Positions 56,284 to 64,000 of a stretch of DNA of 64,000 nt are shown here, one piece after another (the stretch's first letter is position 1; each line of letters starts with the position of its first letter). The notes under the pieces were generated by a model. The model ran no database searches and was not told the DNA's origin. It worked only from the letters and a program-made list of their open reading frames with translations. The position numbers and the translations under genes are program-made. The stretch covers positions 823,380 through 887,379 of the forward strand of contig LT608321.1 in NCBI GenBank assembly GCA_900095835.1, given 5' to 3'. This DNA is from Ihuprevotella massiliensis (GTDB lineage Bacteria; Bacteroidota; Bacteroidia; Bacteroidales; Bacteroidaceae).

Positions 56284-56441
56284 GAATCGATGTTTATCTT
56301 TTCTGAGATGCTAGGCGCTGTCAGACGCTAGTCTCTTCCTTTGATTATTACTCTCTTCCTCCGACCACAGGACGATAATCCTTTGTACAAACAACGCTCA
56401 GTCCTTATATAGTATGGAGTGAGCCATATCAGTGCCTAGGG

Positions 56442-57299
56442 TCAACAGGCTTGCCACATGGTTTCTACAAGGGTGCGCGCTTCCACAGCCGCCTGCACAT
56501 CGTGCACACGCAAGATATGCGCGCCCTTCATCATAGCAATCGTGTGGAGCACGGTTGTCCCATTGAGGGCTTCTTGAGGAGTCGTTTCCAGCAATTTATA
56601 AATCATAGACTTCCTACTCACGCCCACCAAGAGCGGTGCATGAAGTTCGTGAAAGTCTTCGAGACGGTCCATCAAGCGATAGTTGTGCAGCAAGGTCTTT
56701 CCAAAACCAAATCCAGGATCGATGATTACATCTTTACCACCAGCATCGAAAAATCGCTGTTGCTGACGCGCCAAAAACTCCAAGACTTCTGCCAAGACGT
56801 CTTGATATTCGGGAGACGTCTGCATCGTTTCGGGATTCCCCTTCATGTGCATGATGATGTAGGGCACACCTAGTCGCGCCACCACCTTGGGCATGGCTCG
56901 ATCGAGCACGCCCCCCGAAATGTCATTGATTATATCCACGCCAAAGTGCTCCACGCACTGATGCGCCACCTCTGAACGGAATGTATCGACCGACACATAG
57001 ACCTCGGGAAACACTTCACGCACCGCAGTGAGCGCCACCTCCAAACGGCGCATTTCTTCCATCGGAGAGATGTCGTCGGCTCCCGGACGTGACGAATAAG
57101 CTCCTACATCAATGACATCTGCCCCTTCTGCCAACATTTGGCGCACTCGCTGCGCGATGCGTTCTGGCTCAGCCATTGGAGTGCGCGAATCGGCATAAAA
57201 TGAGTCGGGGGTGACGTTTAAGATGCCCATCACCCAAGGGCGTTGCAAATCCACGAGCTTTCCGCGGAGGTTCATTGTATACTGTGGAGCAGGAAACAT
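56442..57299 (-). CDS. folP: Dihydropteroate synthase
   Basis: Folate-pathway enzyme joining p-aminobenzoate to dihydropterin pyrophosphate; target of sulfonamides. Seen are GILNVTPDSFY, DVGAYSSRPGAD, NDISGG, and DPGFGFGKTLLHN with the KSMIY region. The frame runs on to 57347, but a promoter (TACCTTTG at 57317-57324, -33 TTTG 20 bp upstream) lies inside it, so the start is the Met at 57299, giving 285 residues and a leader of about 10 nt. Confidence 0.95.
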   Translation of the reverse strand: MFPAPQYTMNLRGKLVDLQRPWVMGILNVTPDSFYADSRTPMAEPERIAQRVRQMLAEGADVIDVGAYSSRPGADDISPMEEMRRLEVALTAVREVFPEVYVSVDTFRSEVAHQCVEHFGVDIINDISGGVLDRAMPKVVARLGVPYIIMHMKGNPETMQTSPEYQDVLAEVLEFLARQQQRFFDAGGKDVIIDPGFGFGKTLLHNYRLMDRLEDFHELHAPLLVGVSRKSMIYKLLETTPQEALNGTTVLHTIAMMKGAHILRVHDVQAAVEARTLVETMWQAC

Positions 57300-57316
57300 G
57301 GTCTTTGAGTTTGCTG

Positions 57317-57348
57317 CAAAGGTACTTTTTTGTTTCTCGACAGGCAAA
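57317..57348 (-). promoter_or_regulatory. Promoter of folP
   Basis: TTTG (complement of 57345-57348), 20 bp spacer, TACCTTTG (complement of 57317-57324). Confidence 0.65.
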
Positions 57349-57364
57349 TAATTGGATTATATTT

Positions 57365-57394
57365 TTTGTTATTCGCCGAGAACTGCTACTTTTG
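57365..57394 (+). promoter_or_regulatory. Promoter of murF
   Basis: TTTG (57365-57368), 18 bp spacer, TACTTTTG (57387-57394). Back to back with the folP promoter; the murF leader is about 12 nt. Confidence 0.65.
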
Positions 57395-57412
57395 CACCTA
57401 AATCTTTAGATT

Positions 57413-58786
57413 ATGTCTATAGCAGAATTTTACGAACTCTTTCTTCGTCACCCCCACATCTCCACCGATACGCGCCATTTGGTGAAAGACAGCATGTTTT
57501 TCGCCCTCAAAGGTGCGAGCTTTGATGGCAACCAGTTTGCCCTCCAAGCCCTAGAAGCTGGATGTGCTTACGCTGTGGTCGACGATGCTCAAATAGCTCA
57601 ACTAGACGAGCGCTGCATTTTGGTGGAAGATGTCCTCATCTCCCTCCAAATTTTGGCAGCCTACCATCGTCGTCAACTAGACACTCCCATCCTTCAAATC
57701 ACCGGCACCAACGGCAAGACAACCACCAAAGAACTGGTGGCTGCTGTGCTTGCTGAAAAATTAAATGTACTCTTTACTGAGGGCAATCTCAACAACCACA
57801 TCGGGGTGCCTCTCACCCTACTCCGTCTCACCGACGAACACGAGTTTGCCGTCATCGAAACCGGGGCTAACCACATCGGGGAAATTGCTTTGCTCTCCAA
57901 CATCGTGAAGCCCAACTGCGGCCTCATCACCAATGTGGGCAAAGCGCACATCGAAGGTTTCGGTTCGTTTGAAGGAGTAATCCAAGCGAAAACGGAACTC
58001 TATGAGAACATCCGCAAACGCAACATGGAGTTGCTCGAGGAAGTAGAAGGCAATGTACAATTCCGCGAAGGCTCTACTCCCCTCTTCGTCTTCCTCAATG
58101 GCGACAATCCTTACCTTGCTCCCCGTGCAGAAGGACTGCCCACCCTCACTTATGGTTCGCCCGACCACGGATATGTGGTCGAGGGCGAAGTGGTGTCATG
58201 CGACCCCTTCCTCACCTTCCGTTGGCGTAAAAACGGAGGACAATGGCACGAAGTGGCGACGCAGCTCATCGGGGCTTACAATCTCGACAATGCTTTGGCG
58301 GCAGTTCTCGTAGGACTCACCTACAATGTCCACGTGGCATCCATCGACAAGGCACTGCGCAACTATGCCCCCAACAACAACCGCTCGGAATATCGCAAGA
58401 CCCAGCACAACCGCCTCATCATTGATGCCTACAATGCCAACCTTTCTTCCATGCACGCAGCGCTCCACAGCTTTGCACAGACGGAAGATGCGCACAAGAT
58501 GATGATTCTCGGCGATATGCGCGAACTGGGCACAGCATCTGCCGATGCTCATGCTGAGGTGTTGCAACTGGCGCTCACTACCGGTTGCCAACAAGTGTGG
58601 CTCGTGGGCAGCGAATTTTCCCAAGCCCTTACCACTCTCTCTGCCGACCAAGCTGCCCTCTTCCGCACCTTCGCAGATGTGGAAGCGGTGAAAGCCGAAC
58701 TCGGAGCGCACCCTCTCAACGACCACCTCATTCTCATCAAGGGATCCAACGGCACGCGTCTGTTCCAACTCCCCGAATTGTTGTAG
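57413..58786 (+). CDS. murF: UDP-N-acetylmuramoyl-tripeptide--D-alanyl-D-alanine ligase
   Basis: Adds D-Ala-D-Ala to the UDP-MurNAc-tripeptide in the cytosol, using the product of Ddl (20031-21026). The 457-residue protein has the N-terminal Mur domain (STDTRHLVKDSMFFALKG), the ATP-binding ITGTNGKTTTKE loop, the EGNLNNHIGVPLTLL motif specific to MurF, and a C-terminal domain beginning near DAYNANLSSMHAAL. No terminator is obvious after it. Confidence 0.95.
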   Translation: MSIAEFYELFLRHPHISTDTRHLVKDSMFFALKGASFDGNQFALQALEAGCAYAVVDDAQIAQLDERCILVEDVLISLQILAAYHRRQLDTPILQITGTNGKTTTKELVAAVLAEKLNVLFTEGNLNNHIGVPLTLLRLTDEHEFAVIETGANHIGEIALLSNIVKPNCGLITNVGKAHIEGFGSFEGVIQAKTELYENIRKRNMELLEEVEGNVQFREGSTPLFVFLNGDNPYLAPRAEGLPTLTYGSPDHGYVVEGEVVSCDPFLTFRWRKNGGQWHEVATQLIGAYNLDNALAAVLVGLTYNVHVASIDKALRNYAPNNNRSEYRKTQHNRLIIDAYNANLSSMHAALHSFAQTEDAHKMMILGDMRELGTASADAHAEVLQLALTTGCQQVWLVGSEFSQALTTLSADQAALFRTFADVEAVKAELGAHPLNDHLILIKGSNGTRLFQLPELL

Positions 58787-59118
58787 CGCGCTAATGTTTT
58801 CCCTAAAACTCTACAAAATCCTTTCGTATTCAAACGACAACGTAAAGTGTTACGTAACTGATAGAAAGAACCCTGTTTACAAAAAACTAGAAAGAGTCTG
58901 AATGATGTATTTGACGTGTCTACCTACGTTATTACATGCAAAATAAGTTAAATCATCACCCTGATCCCAAGTTTCTTAGGGATTTATCGATGAATTAGCA
59001 GTATCTTCGCAGCATAAAATCTGCATACATATTACGTTCAGTCCAGATGTGGGCGAACTTTTAGATATTTCTAAGGAGCGCGAATGAGCAAGTGTGCCTA
59101 TTCACACTCTTTGTGAAC

Positions 59119-59386
59119 CCAAATCGGTCATTAGATCCTGAACAGATTTCATTGGATTGCTGAGCAGATGGTTGGTTGTGCGTTCGAAGGCGTAGCGGGC
59201 TACGTCGAGAACGAACGTTTTCGTTAAGCCAAATGAGCAGAACCGAGCTTGCTCGAGTTATGCCATGGCGAGAAAACGAAGGATGAAATCCAACAAGAAA
59301 CAAGATGCCAACAAGAAAATGAAAGATGACTGGAAGTTATCTTCTCTATAACGAATTGCGCTATAACAGTCTAATGACCGATTGGA
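59119..59386. mobile_element. MITE-like or decayed IS segment with ~17 bp inverted ends
   Basis: CCAAATCGGTCATTAGA (59119-59135) recurs inverted as TCTAATGACCGATTGG (59370-59385), allowing one gap. The interior has a further hairpin (about 59188-59215, CGTAGC / GCTACG) and no intact transposase. The remaining 58787-59118 shows no gene; a weak TATCTTCG at 59002-59009 may be a promoter for the next gene. Confidence 0.45.
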
Positions 59387-59418
59387 GTTAATCAGCTTAT
59401 TACACAACAATCATATCA

Positions 59419-61416
59419 ATGAAAATGAATCTACAGAACACTAAGAAGCGTGCTGCCAAGTCTCAGAGTTATATGCTGGCTCTTGGACTTTTGGCGGTGA
59501 GCACAACCTCTATTCCTGCTTTTGCAAGTAATAGCAGCCTTACTTCTCCTCTGACTTCTGCCGAAAACGTCGTAGCTTTGTCCAACAACAGCAAGACGGC
59601 AACGGCATCTACCGATCCCACAGAGACTCGCCATGAATCTCGCCGTCAATATCGCTCCAACTACTGGTTTGTTGGTGCTGAAGTGATGTCTCCCCTCACC
59701 TTTGGAACGCTTTACTCTTGGACCAACGAAGGCAATCTTCACTTGGGTCTTGGTGCACAACTCAGCGGTGGATACCAATTTACCTCGGTATTTGGTTTGC
59801 AAGCTGCCTTTGGCGCAGGACGCAGCCATGCCTTCTCCAACAACTTCCAACGCAATTTCTATCTTGGTCAGCACGACGCTTACACCTACTATCCCTACAC
59901 CATGATTGATGGTACGGTGTATCATTTCCCTACCAATAGTCGTGACGGAAAAACACTCATCGGGGAACAAGGTAACAATCCGCAGCAAGTGCAAATCGCC
60001 GCTACTCCCTTCCCCAACCTCAAGAGCCAAATCTGCTTCTGGCAGGCTTCTATCAACGCCAACTTCAATCTCACTCGCTTGTTCTACGCATCGGCTTACA
60101 CCGAAAAACCCGTAGAACTCTGGTTGCGCCCTGGGGTTTACTTGAGCCACTACGATGCTAAAATCGTGAATCGCGAAACAGGGAAAACCGTTGCTCCTAA
60201 TGTTAACAAGTCACTCACCTTCGGTCTCGGTGGTGATGTGGCTGTTCGCTTCAACCTCTCTCCACGCTGGGCCATCGATGTGAACAATCGCCTCATCTGG
60301 CAACACGACCGCGCCATCGATGGTGTGCGTAGCATCCGCCATGCCTACGACAGCTATGTGTGGCAACCGGCTGTGGGTCTCGTCTATAAGTTCCGCCAAG
60401 AAGCCCCACAATTGGCCTACGAACCCATGCCCGCGCCCTCTCCCGTGATGCCACAAAAACCACGTCAGCAGTTCACTCCCGAATTGGCTGCACAACTCCT
60501 CTTGGGATTGCCCGAACGCATCACCCTTCCCGAGGCTAAGCCCCGCAACTACTCTGCAAGCATCGCGCTCACCTATCCGCTCAACAAGACGTATATCGTG
60601 CGCAACCTCCACAACAATGCAGCTGAGTTAGCTCGTGTGGACAACGAACTCCGCAACATCACCGCCAACAAGGACTACCGCGTGCGCAATATCCGCGTGG
60701 AAGGTTTTGCATCGCCCGAAGGTCCGCTCAACAACAACTTCCGTTTGTCTACCGGCCGTGCGCAATCCATCATCGACTATCTCGTGGCGCACAACCCACA
60801 ACTCGATCGTGGTCAATTCCAAATCGGTCGTATGACAGAAAACTGGGATGGTCTGCGCGACACCTTGACCAAAAATCCAAACCTCCCCAGCGCTAGCGAA
60901 GTGCTCGCTCTCCTCCAACGTCAACCCGACACGGAGGTGGTGAAGCAAGAAATCAAACGTATCGCAGGTTATCCCGAACTTTTGGCAAATGTTTACCCCT
61001 ATCTCCGCAAGAGTTCCTACACGGTGCAGTTTGACGTCCGCGCTTACGCTCTTCCTGAGGCTAAGGAAATGATGAAGACGCAACCCGAAAACGTGGGCGC
61101 AGAAGAGATGTTTGCCGTAGCACTCGACTATGGTGTGAACACTGCCGAAGGTAAAACAGCACTTGCCACTTTACAACGCATCCACCCCGATGCTCCTTTG
61201 GCAAAACTCTGCCGCGCACACCAATTGCTCGAAGCACAACAAAATGCCGATGCCCTCCGCTTGCTCCAGAGCTTCAAACTCAACGACGGGGCTTACTACA
61301 ACCTCTTGGGGGTAGCCCTCGCACGCAACGGACAATGGGATGCTGCACGTCAATTCTTCCAAATCTCTGACGCTCCTGCCGCACTCCAAAACTTGCAACG
61401 CATCACTTTGAGATAA
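59419..61416 (+). CDS. Outer-membrane protein with barrel, OmpA-like and helical-repeat regions
   Basis: 665 residues. Signal sequence with a long n-region (cleavage after about PAFA), a Ser/Thr/Asn-rich linker, a barrel-like domain (about 75-330) ending YKFRQEAPQ, a Pro/Gln linker, an OmpA-like segment (IRVEGFASPEGPLNNNFRLSTGRAQSIIDYL, about 430-465), and a C-terminal Ala/Leu-rich helical-repeat tail. This resembles large barrel/OmpA-like proteins that Bacteroidetes encode near surface lipoproteins or fimbria-like genes. It precedes the collagen-like lipoprotein by about 120 bp on the same strand, so the two may work together at the surface. Confidence 0.7.
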   Translation: MKMNLQNTKKRAAKSQSYMLALGLLAVSTTSIPAFASNSSLTSPLTSAENVVALSNNSKTATASTDPTETRHESRRQYRSNYWFVGAEVMSPLTFGTLYSWTNEGNLHLGLGAQLSGGYQFTSVFGLQAAFGAGRSHAFSNNFQRNFYLGQHDAYTYYPYTMIDGTVYHFPTNSRDGKTLIGEQGNNPQQVQIAATPFPNLKSQICFWQASINANFNLTRLFYASAYTEKPVELWLRPGVYLSHYDAKIVNRETGKTVAPNVNKSLTFGLGGDVAVRFNLSPRWAIDVNNRLIWQHDRAIDGVRSIRHAYDSYVWQPAVGLVYKFRQEAPQLAYEPMPAPSPVMPQKPRQQFTPELAAQLLLGLPERITLPEAKPRNYSASIALTYPLNKTYIVRNLHNNAAELARVDNELRNITANKDYRVRNIRVEGFASPEGPLNNNFRLSTGRAQSIIDYLVAHNPQLDRGQFQIGRMTENWDGLRDTLTKNPNLPSASEVLALLQRQPDTEVVKQEIKRIAGYPELLANVYPYLRKSSYTVQFDVRAYALPEAKEMMKTQPENVGAEEMFAVALDYGVNTAEGKTALATLQRIHPDAPLAKLCRAHQLLEAQQNADALRLLQSFKLNDGAYYNLLGVALARNGQWDAARQFFQISDAPAALQNLQRITLR

Positions 61417-61536
61417 CATCATCCATTGCTTTGAGAGACTTCAGTGCTCACTCCGGGCACTGCACTCTCAGACGCTTTGGACACTCACGTCAAACAAAGC
61501 GTCGGAAGCAGACTTATAACGAATAGCTCTATCAAA

Positions 61537-63897
61537 ATGAAAAAATATTTCACCACTAAAACGCTCGTTTGGTTGGGTCTTGCTGCCTCATCCTTGGCCA
61601 CTTTGCACAGTTGCTACAAAGAGGATGCTCAAGAACTCTATCAGCGTCAATATACCACCAGCGTGGCTTTGGCAGATCTCCAAAACCAAGCCGATGCCTT
61701 CAATCGTCAAGTCAACGATTTGCAAGAAGCCATCAACATGATTCGCGATCGCGAACCCGTGTCTAAGCTCATCTATGCTGTCGAAAACGACGCCGACACC
61801 ACTGGTGCTTACCTCACACTCGGCAACACCACCATCTTTGTGCCCTTCGGTCGCGACGGAAAAGACGGTGTCAACGGTAAGGATGGTAAGGATGGTAAGG
61901 ATGGCATCAACGGTAAAGACGGTATGACTCCTGCCTTTGAAGTAACCATCGGTGGCGATGGCAACTGGTATATCAATGGCAACAATACTGGCAAGCCTGC
62001 ACAAGGTCCTCAAGGTCTTCCTGGTCAGAATGGTAAAGACGGAAAAGACGGTGTTAATGGTAAAGATGCTTGCACCCCCGTCTTCGGCGCTGCACAAGAC
62101 AAAGACAACAACAGCGACCCTCGTTTCTACTGGACTGTCACTTGGTGTGACGGCCGCACCGAGTTCGTCATGGCAAATGGTGAAAAGGTTTTGGCAAAAG
62201 CCCAAGACGGTAAGGACGGTAAAGATGGCATTAATGGTAAAGATGGCGTTAATGGTAAGGATGGCGTCAACGGAAAAGACGGTGTCAATGGTAAGGACGG
62301 TAAGGACGGTAAGAACGGCGCAACTGGTCCTCGTGGCCCTCAAGGCCCTCAAGGTCCCAAGGGAGACAACGGACAACCTGGTGTGATCAGCCCTATTTCT
62401 AAGATTTCTTTCAATGCGGCTGGCGATTCCATCATTATCAACACCACCTATCCCACCCTTCCCGTGGTGCGCATCCCCGTACTTCCCGATCTCAACTTCG
62501 ACATCCAACCCGAGAAGAGCGTCGATGCCGACGACAACAGCGACATGAGCGGACGCTACGTGCCCACCACTCGCGAACTTCGCTTTGCTCCAGGTCAAAC
62601 CATGACCTTCCCCTTCACCAAAGCAGACGACTTGAAGGCGGTCTACGCTTCTATGCCTGCCAACTGGAAATACAAGGTCAACGAAGCTGACAAGACCATC
62701 ACCATCACGGCTCCTCCTATGGCACGCCTCAACGATGTGGAAATCGACAACGAAGTGGTCTTCATGGCACGCAACGACAAGGGCAACACCTACAGCCGCA
62801 ACCTCAAGTTGATGCTTCCTAAGGGCACCTTTGTCAATTATTTCTACAATCCACTCTCTTCTGTGCCCACTCAGTCACCTTTGGGCCGCACCAACCAGTT
62901 TGATCTCCGAAATCGTACTGGCTTTGTGCACGAATTTGCTCGCTTCATCCTCCAAGACGATGGCACCTACACAGGCATCGAAGGATGGGAAGACACGCAA
63001 ACCTATGGCATTCCTTCGTCTGCTCTCACGCAGCACTTGCGCGGCATGGTGGTTTATATCCTCCAAAAGAACCCTGCGATGAACAATCAGCAGTTCCTCA
63101 TGCAGGACTTCATCTACCACACCGACTCGCTCAAGGCCATCTCTTACTCTGCTACGCCTAGCAACGTGCAACCCCACGAATATCTCCTCGTGGTGAGCCA
63201 CCAAGGCGACAATGGTGTAATCCGTGTCAGCGGCTCAGCTGCCTACTTCCACCCCATCCCCTGGGAAACTTACGTGGCACAGACCGTCTACCAAAGCAAC
63301 GACCGCTCTGACTTCCAAACCATCCGTTTGCATAAAGCCTCACAGCTCACGCGCTTCTACATGGTAGATCCTCACAAGTGGCTCGAACTTCCTGCCGGTG
63401 AACCTTTCGACGCCTCTAAGGTGGTGCTCAACTTGGCTTCTGGCACACAGATCAACAGTCACCTTGCTGTAAGTGGCGAACGAGTAGGCGCTGCTGGTTT
63501 GCTCTCTGTGACCCGCGCTCGCAATGTGGCGAAATACAATCCTGCTACAAAGCTCCTCTCTGGTGAATTTGCGAGCTTCCCCACAGGATCTTCCAATAAC
63601 TTCAAGCTCATGGTCGAATACACCCGCCCCAATGGTCAAGTGGTGCGTAAGGTCATTGCTTCTGGTACGAAGGAATATCCTCGTCAGCTCAACATTCCCG
63701 GACCTGGCGGACAAATCGTTTTCTGTGTCGGCACCACAGCTTATCGCCTACACCCCACACTTCCTGGCTACAGTTCTTCTGTACAAACCATGACGAAGGA
63801 CGGTGCTGTGAACATCGGTCTTGTAAACGACCAACCCGACCACCTCGGTGAAATCGAAGGTATCCGCAATGTTGACCCCACTGTCGACGAATTCTAA
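61537..63897 (+). CDS. Collagen-like surface lipoprotein (DUF4988-like head)
   Basis: 786 residues from MKKYFTTKT. The lipoprotein signal ends LATLHSC, with the Cys acylated. A coiled-coil-like DUF4988-type head (about residues 25-90: LADLQNQADAFNRQVNDLQEAI) leads into Gly-X-Y repeats rich in GKDG/GVNGKDG in three blocks, separated by short folded inserts (TPAFEVTIGGDGNWYING and TPVFGAAQ...FYWTVTWCDG), then a GPRGPQGPQGPKGDNGQPG run and about 480 residues of beta-rich domains. The frame from 61444 adds 31 residues before the signal peptide and is rejected. It is likely a rod-like surface-exposed protein; ligand unknown. Confidence 0.8.
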   Translation: MKKYFTTKTLVWLGLAASSLATLHSCYKEDAQELYQRQYTTSVALADLQNQADAFNRQVNDLQEAINMIRDREPVSKLIYAVENDADTTGAYLTLGNTTIFVPFGRDGKDGVNGKDGKDGKDGINGKDGMTPAFEVTIGGDGNWYINGNNTGKPAQGPQGLPGQNGKDGKDGVNGKDACTPVFGAAQDKDNNSDPRFYWTVTWCDGRTEFVMANGEKVLAKAQDGKDGKDGINGKDGVNGKDGVNGKDGVNGKDGKDGKNGATGPRGPQGPQGPKGDNGQPGVISPISKISFNAAGDSIIINTTYPTLPVVRIPVLPDLNFDIQPEKSVDADDNSDMSGRYVPTTRELRFAPGQTMTFPFTKADDLKAVYASMPANWKYKVNEADKTITITAPPMARLNDVEIDNEVVFMARNDKGNTYSRNLKLMLPKGTFVNYFYNPLSSVPTQSPLGRTNQFDLRNRTGFVHEFARFILQDDGTYTGIEGWEDTQTYGIPSSALTQHLRGMVVYILQKNPAMNNQQFLMQDFIYHTDSLKAISYSATPSNVQPHEYLLVVSHQGDNGVIRVSGSAAYFHPIPWETYVAQTVYQSNDRSDFQTIRLHKASQLTRFYMVDPHKWLELPAGEPFDASKVVLNLASGTQINSHLAVSGERVGAAGLLSVTRARNVAKYNPATKLLSGEFASFPTGSSNNFKLMVEYTRPNGQVVRKVIASGTKEYPRQLNIPGPGGQIVFCVGTTAYRLHPTLPGYSSSVQTMTKDGAVNIGLVNDQPDHLGEIEGIRNVDPTVDEF
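61849..62380 (+). repeat. GKDG-coding collagen-like repeat blocks
   Basis: Three blocks of 9 bp-periodic DNA (GGTAAAGATGGC variants) lie at about 61849-61925, 62005-62070 and 62209-62380, coding Gly-X-Y triplets. Near-identical tandem units make copy-number change by slippage likely. Confidence 0.85.
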
Positions 63898-64000
63898 ACC
63901 AACCTCGAGCGCGGAAGCCCTATTTTAGCACTGCACTTTATAGCACTGCGCTTTATAGGCTGCACCCTAATTTAGTGCGAATGCCCATCACTCCCCGGCT

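Noticed and set aside
59061-59303. 80-codon minus-strand frame upstream of the barrel/OmpA-like gene
   Set aside because: Crosses the left end of the inverted-repeat segment and shows no coding features.
61588-62598. Long minus-strand frame (336 codons) opposite the collagen-like gene
   Set aside because: It mirrors the GKDG repeats (TVLTVDTVF-type runs), has no start signals, and the plus-strand frame carries a lipoprotein signal and folded domains.

Overview
The window looks like a chromosomal segment of a Bacteroidales bacterium, most likely Prevotellaceae/Alloprevotella-like. The grounds are a Bacteroidetes-type nuo cluster without nuoEFG and with fused nuoCD, the C-terminal part of SprA (type IX secretion), GH92/GH130 glycan genes, DUF4988-like and NigD-like lipoproteins, and many start-proximal boxes of the Bacteroidetes -7 type TAnnTTTG. 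Shine-Dalgarno sites are mostly weak. No rRNA or tRNA gene was recognised.

Layout. 1-1.9 kb: 3' end of sprA. 2.2-2.5 kb: a small membrane protein with its own promoter and terminator, then a repeat-rich spacer. 3.1-13.6 kb: nuoA-B-CD-H-I-J-K-L-M-N on the minus strand; NuoCD carries an unusual Ala/Pro/Glu/Lys-rich N-terminal extension. 14.0-15.5 kb: two tandem paralogous barrel-like proteins. 15.6-23.0 kb: a minus-strand run of PASTA protein, RluD, Ddl, acyltransferase, NigD-like lipoprotein, GNAT enzyme and a phytase-like esterase, probably one operon. 23.2-25.7 kb: rpmH (52 aa), trpS and an MBL-fold hydrolase. 25.8-31.7 kb: a MATE exporter and a 1315-residue secreted clan-D-like glycoside hydrolase with a T9SS-like tail.

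31.7-37.8 kb is the accessory region. It is AT-rich and holds decayed prophage pieces (a frameshifted Mu F-like head gene, a duplicated ~290 bp unit), hairpin repeats, and a 374 bp MITE-like insertion with 13 bp terminal repeats and a 7 bp target duplication splitting a small ORF. It ends in a two-gene ATPase/HNH-nuclease operon resembling the Septu (PtuAB) anti-phage system. Just upstream of that operon is a ~235 bp segment bounded by 20 bp inverted repeats (19/20 identical) with a 41-codon ORF inside.

37.9-45.6 kb: OprO/P-like porin, ROK glucokinase, TPR protein, gapA, mscL, guaA. 45.9-55.1 kb: a minus-strand mannose/N-glycan operon (GPH-type transporter, GH130 phosphorylase, two GH92 alpha-mannosidases, an atypical ROK kinase, ManA) that would turn imported mannosides into fructose-6-phosphate. 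55.5-58.8 kb: cdaA and folP, divergent from murF. 59.4-63.9 kb: a barrel/OmpA-like/repeat protein and a collagen-like (GKDG) surface lipoprotein.

Several protein starts were moved downstream because a promoter box, signal peptide or paralogue alignment excludes the longest reading frame. All functional calls rest on reading the translated sequences; no database search was run.
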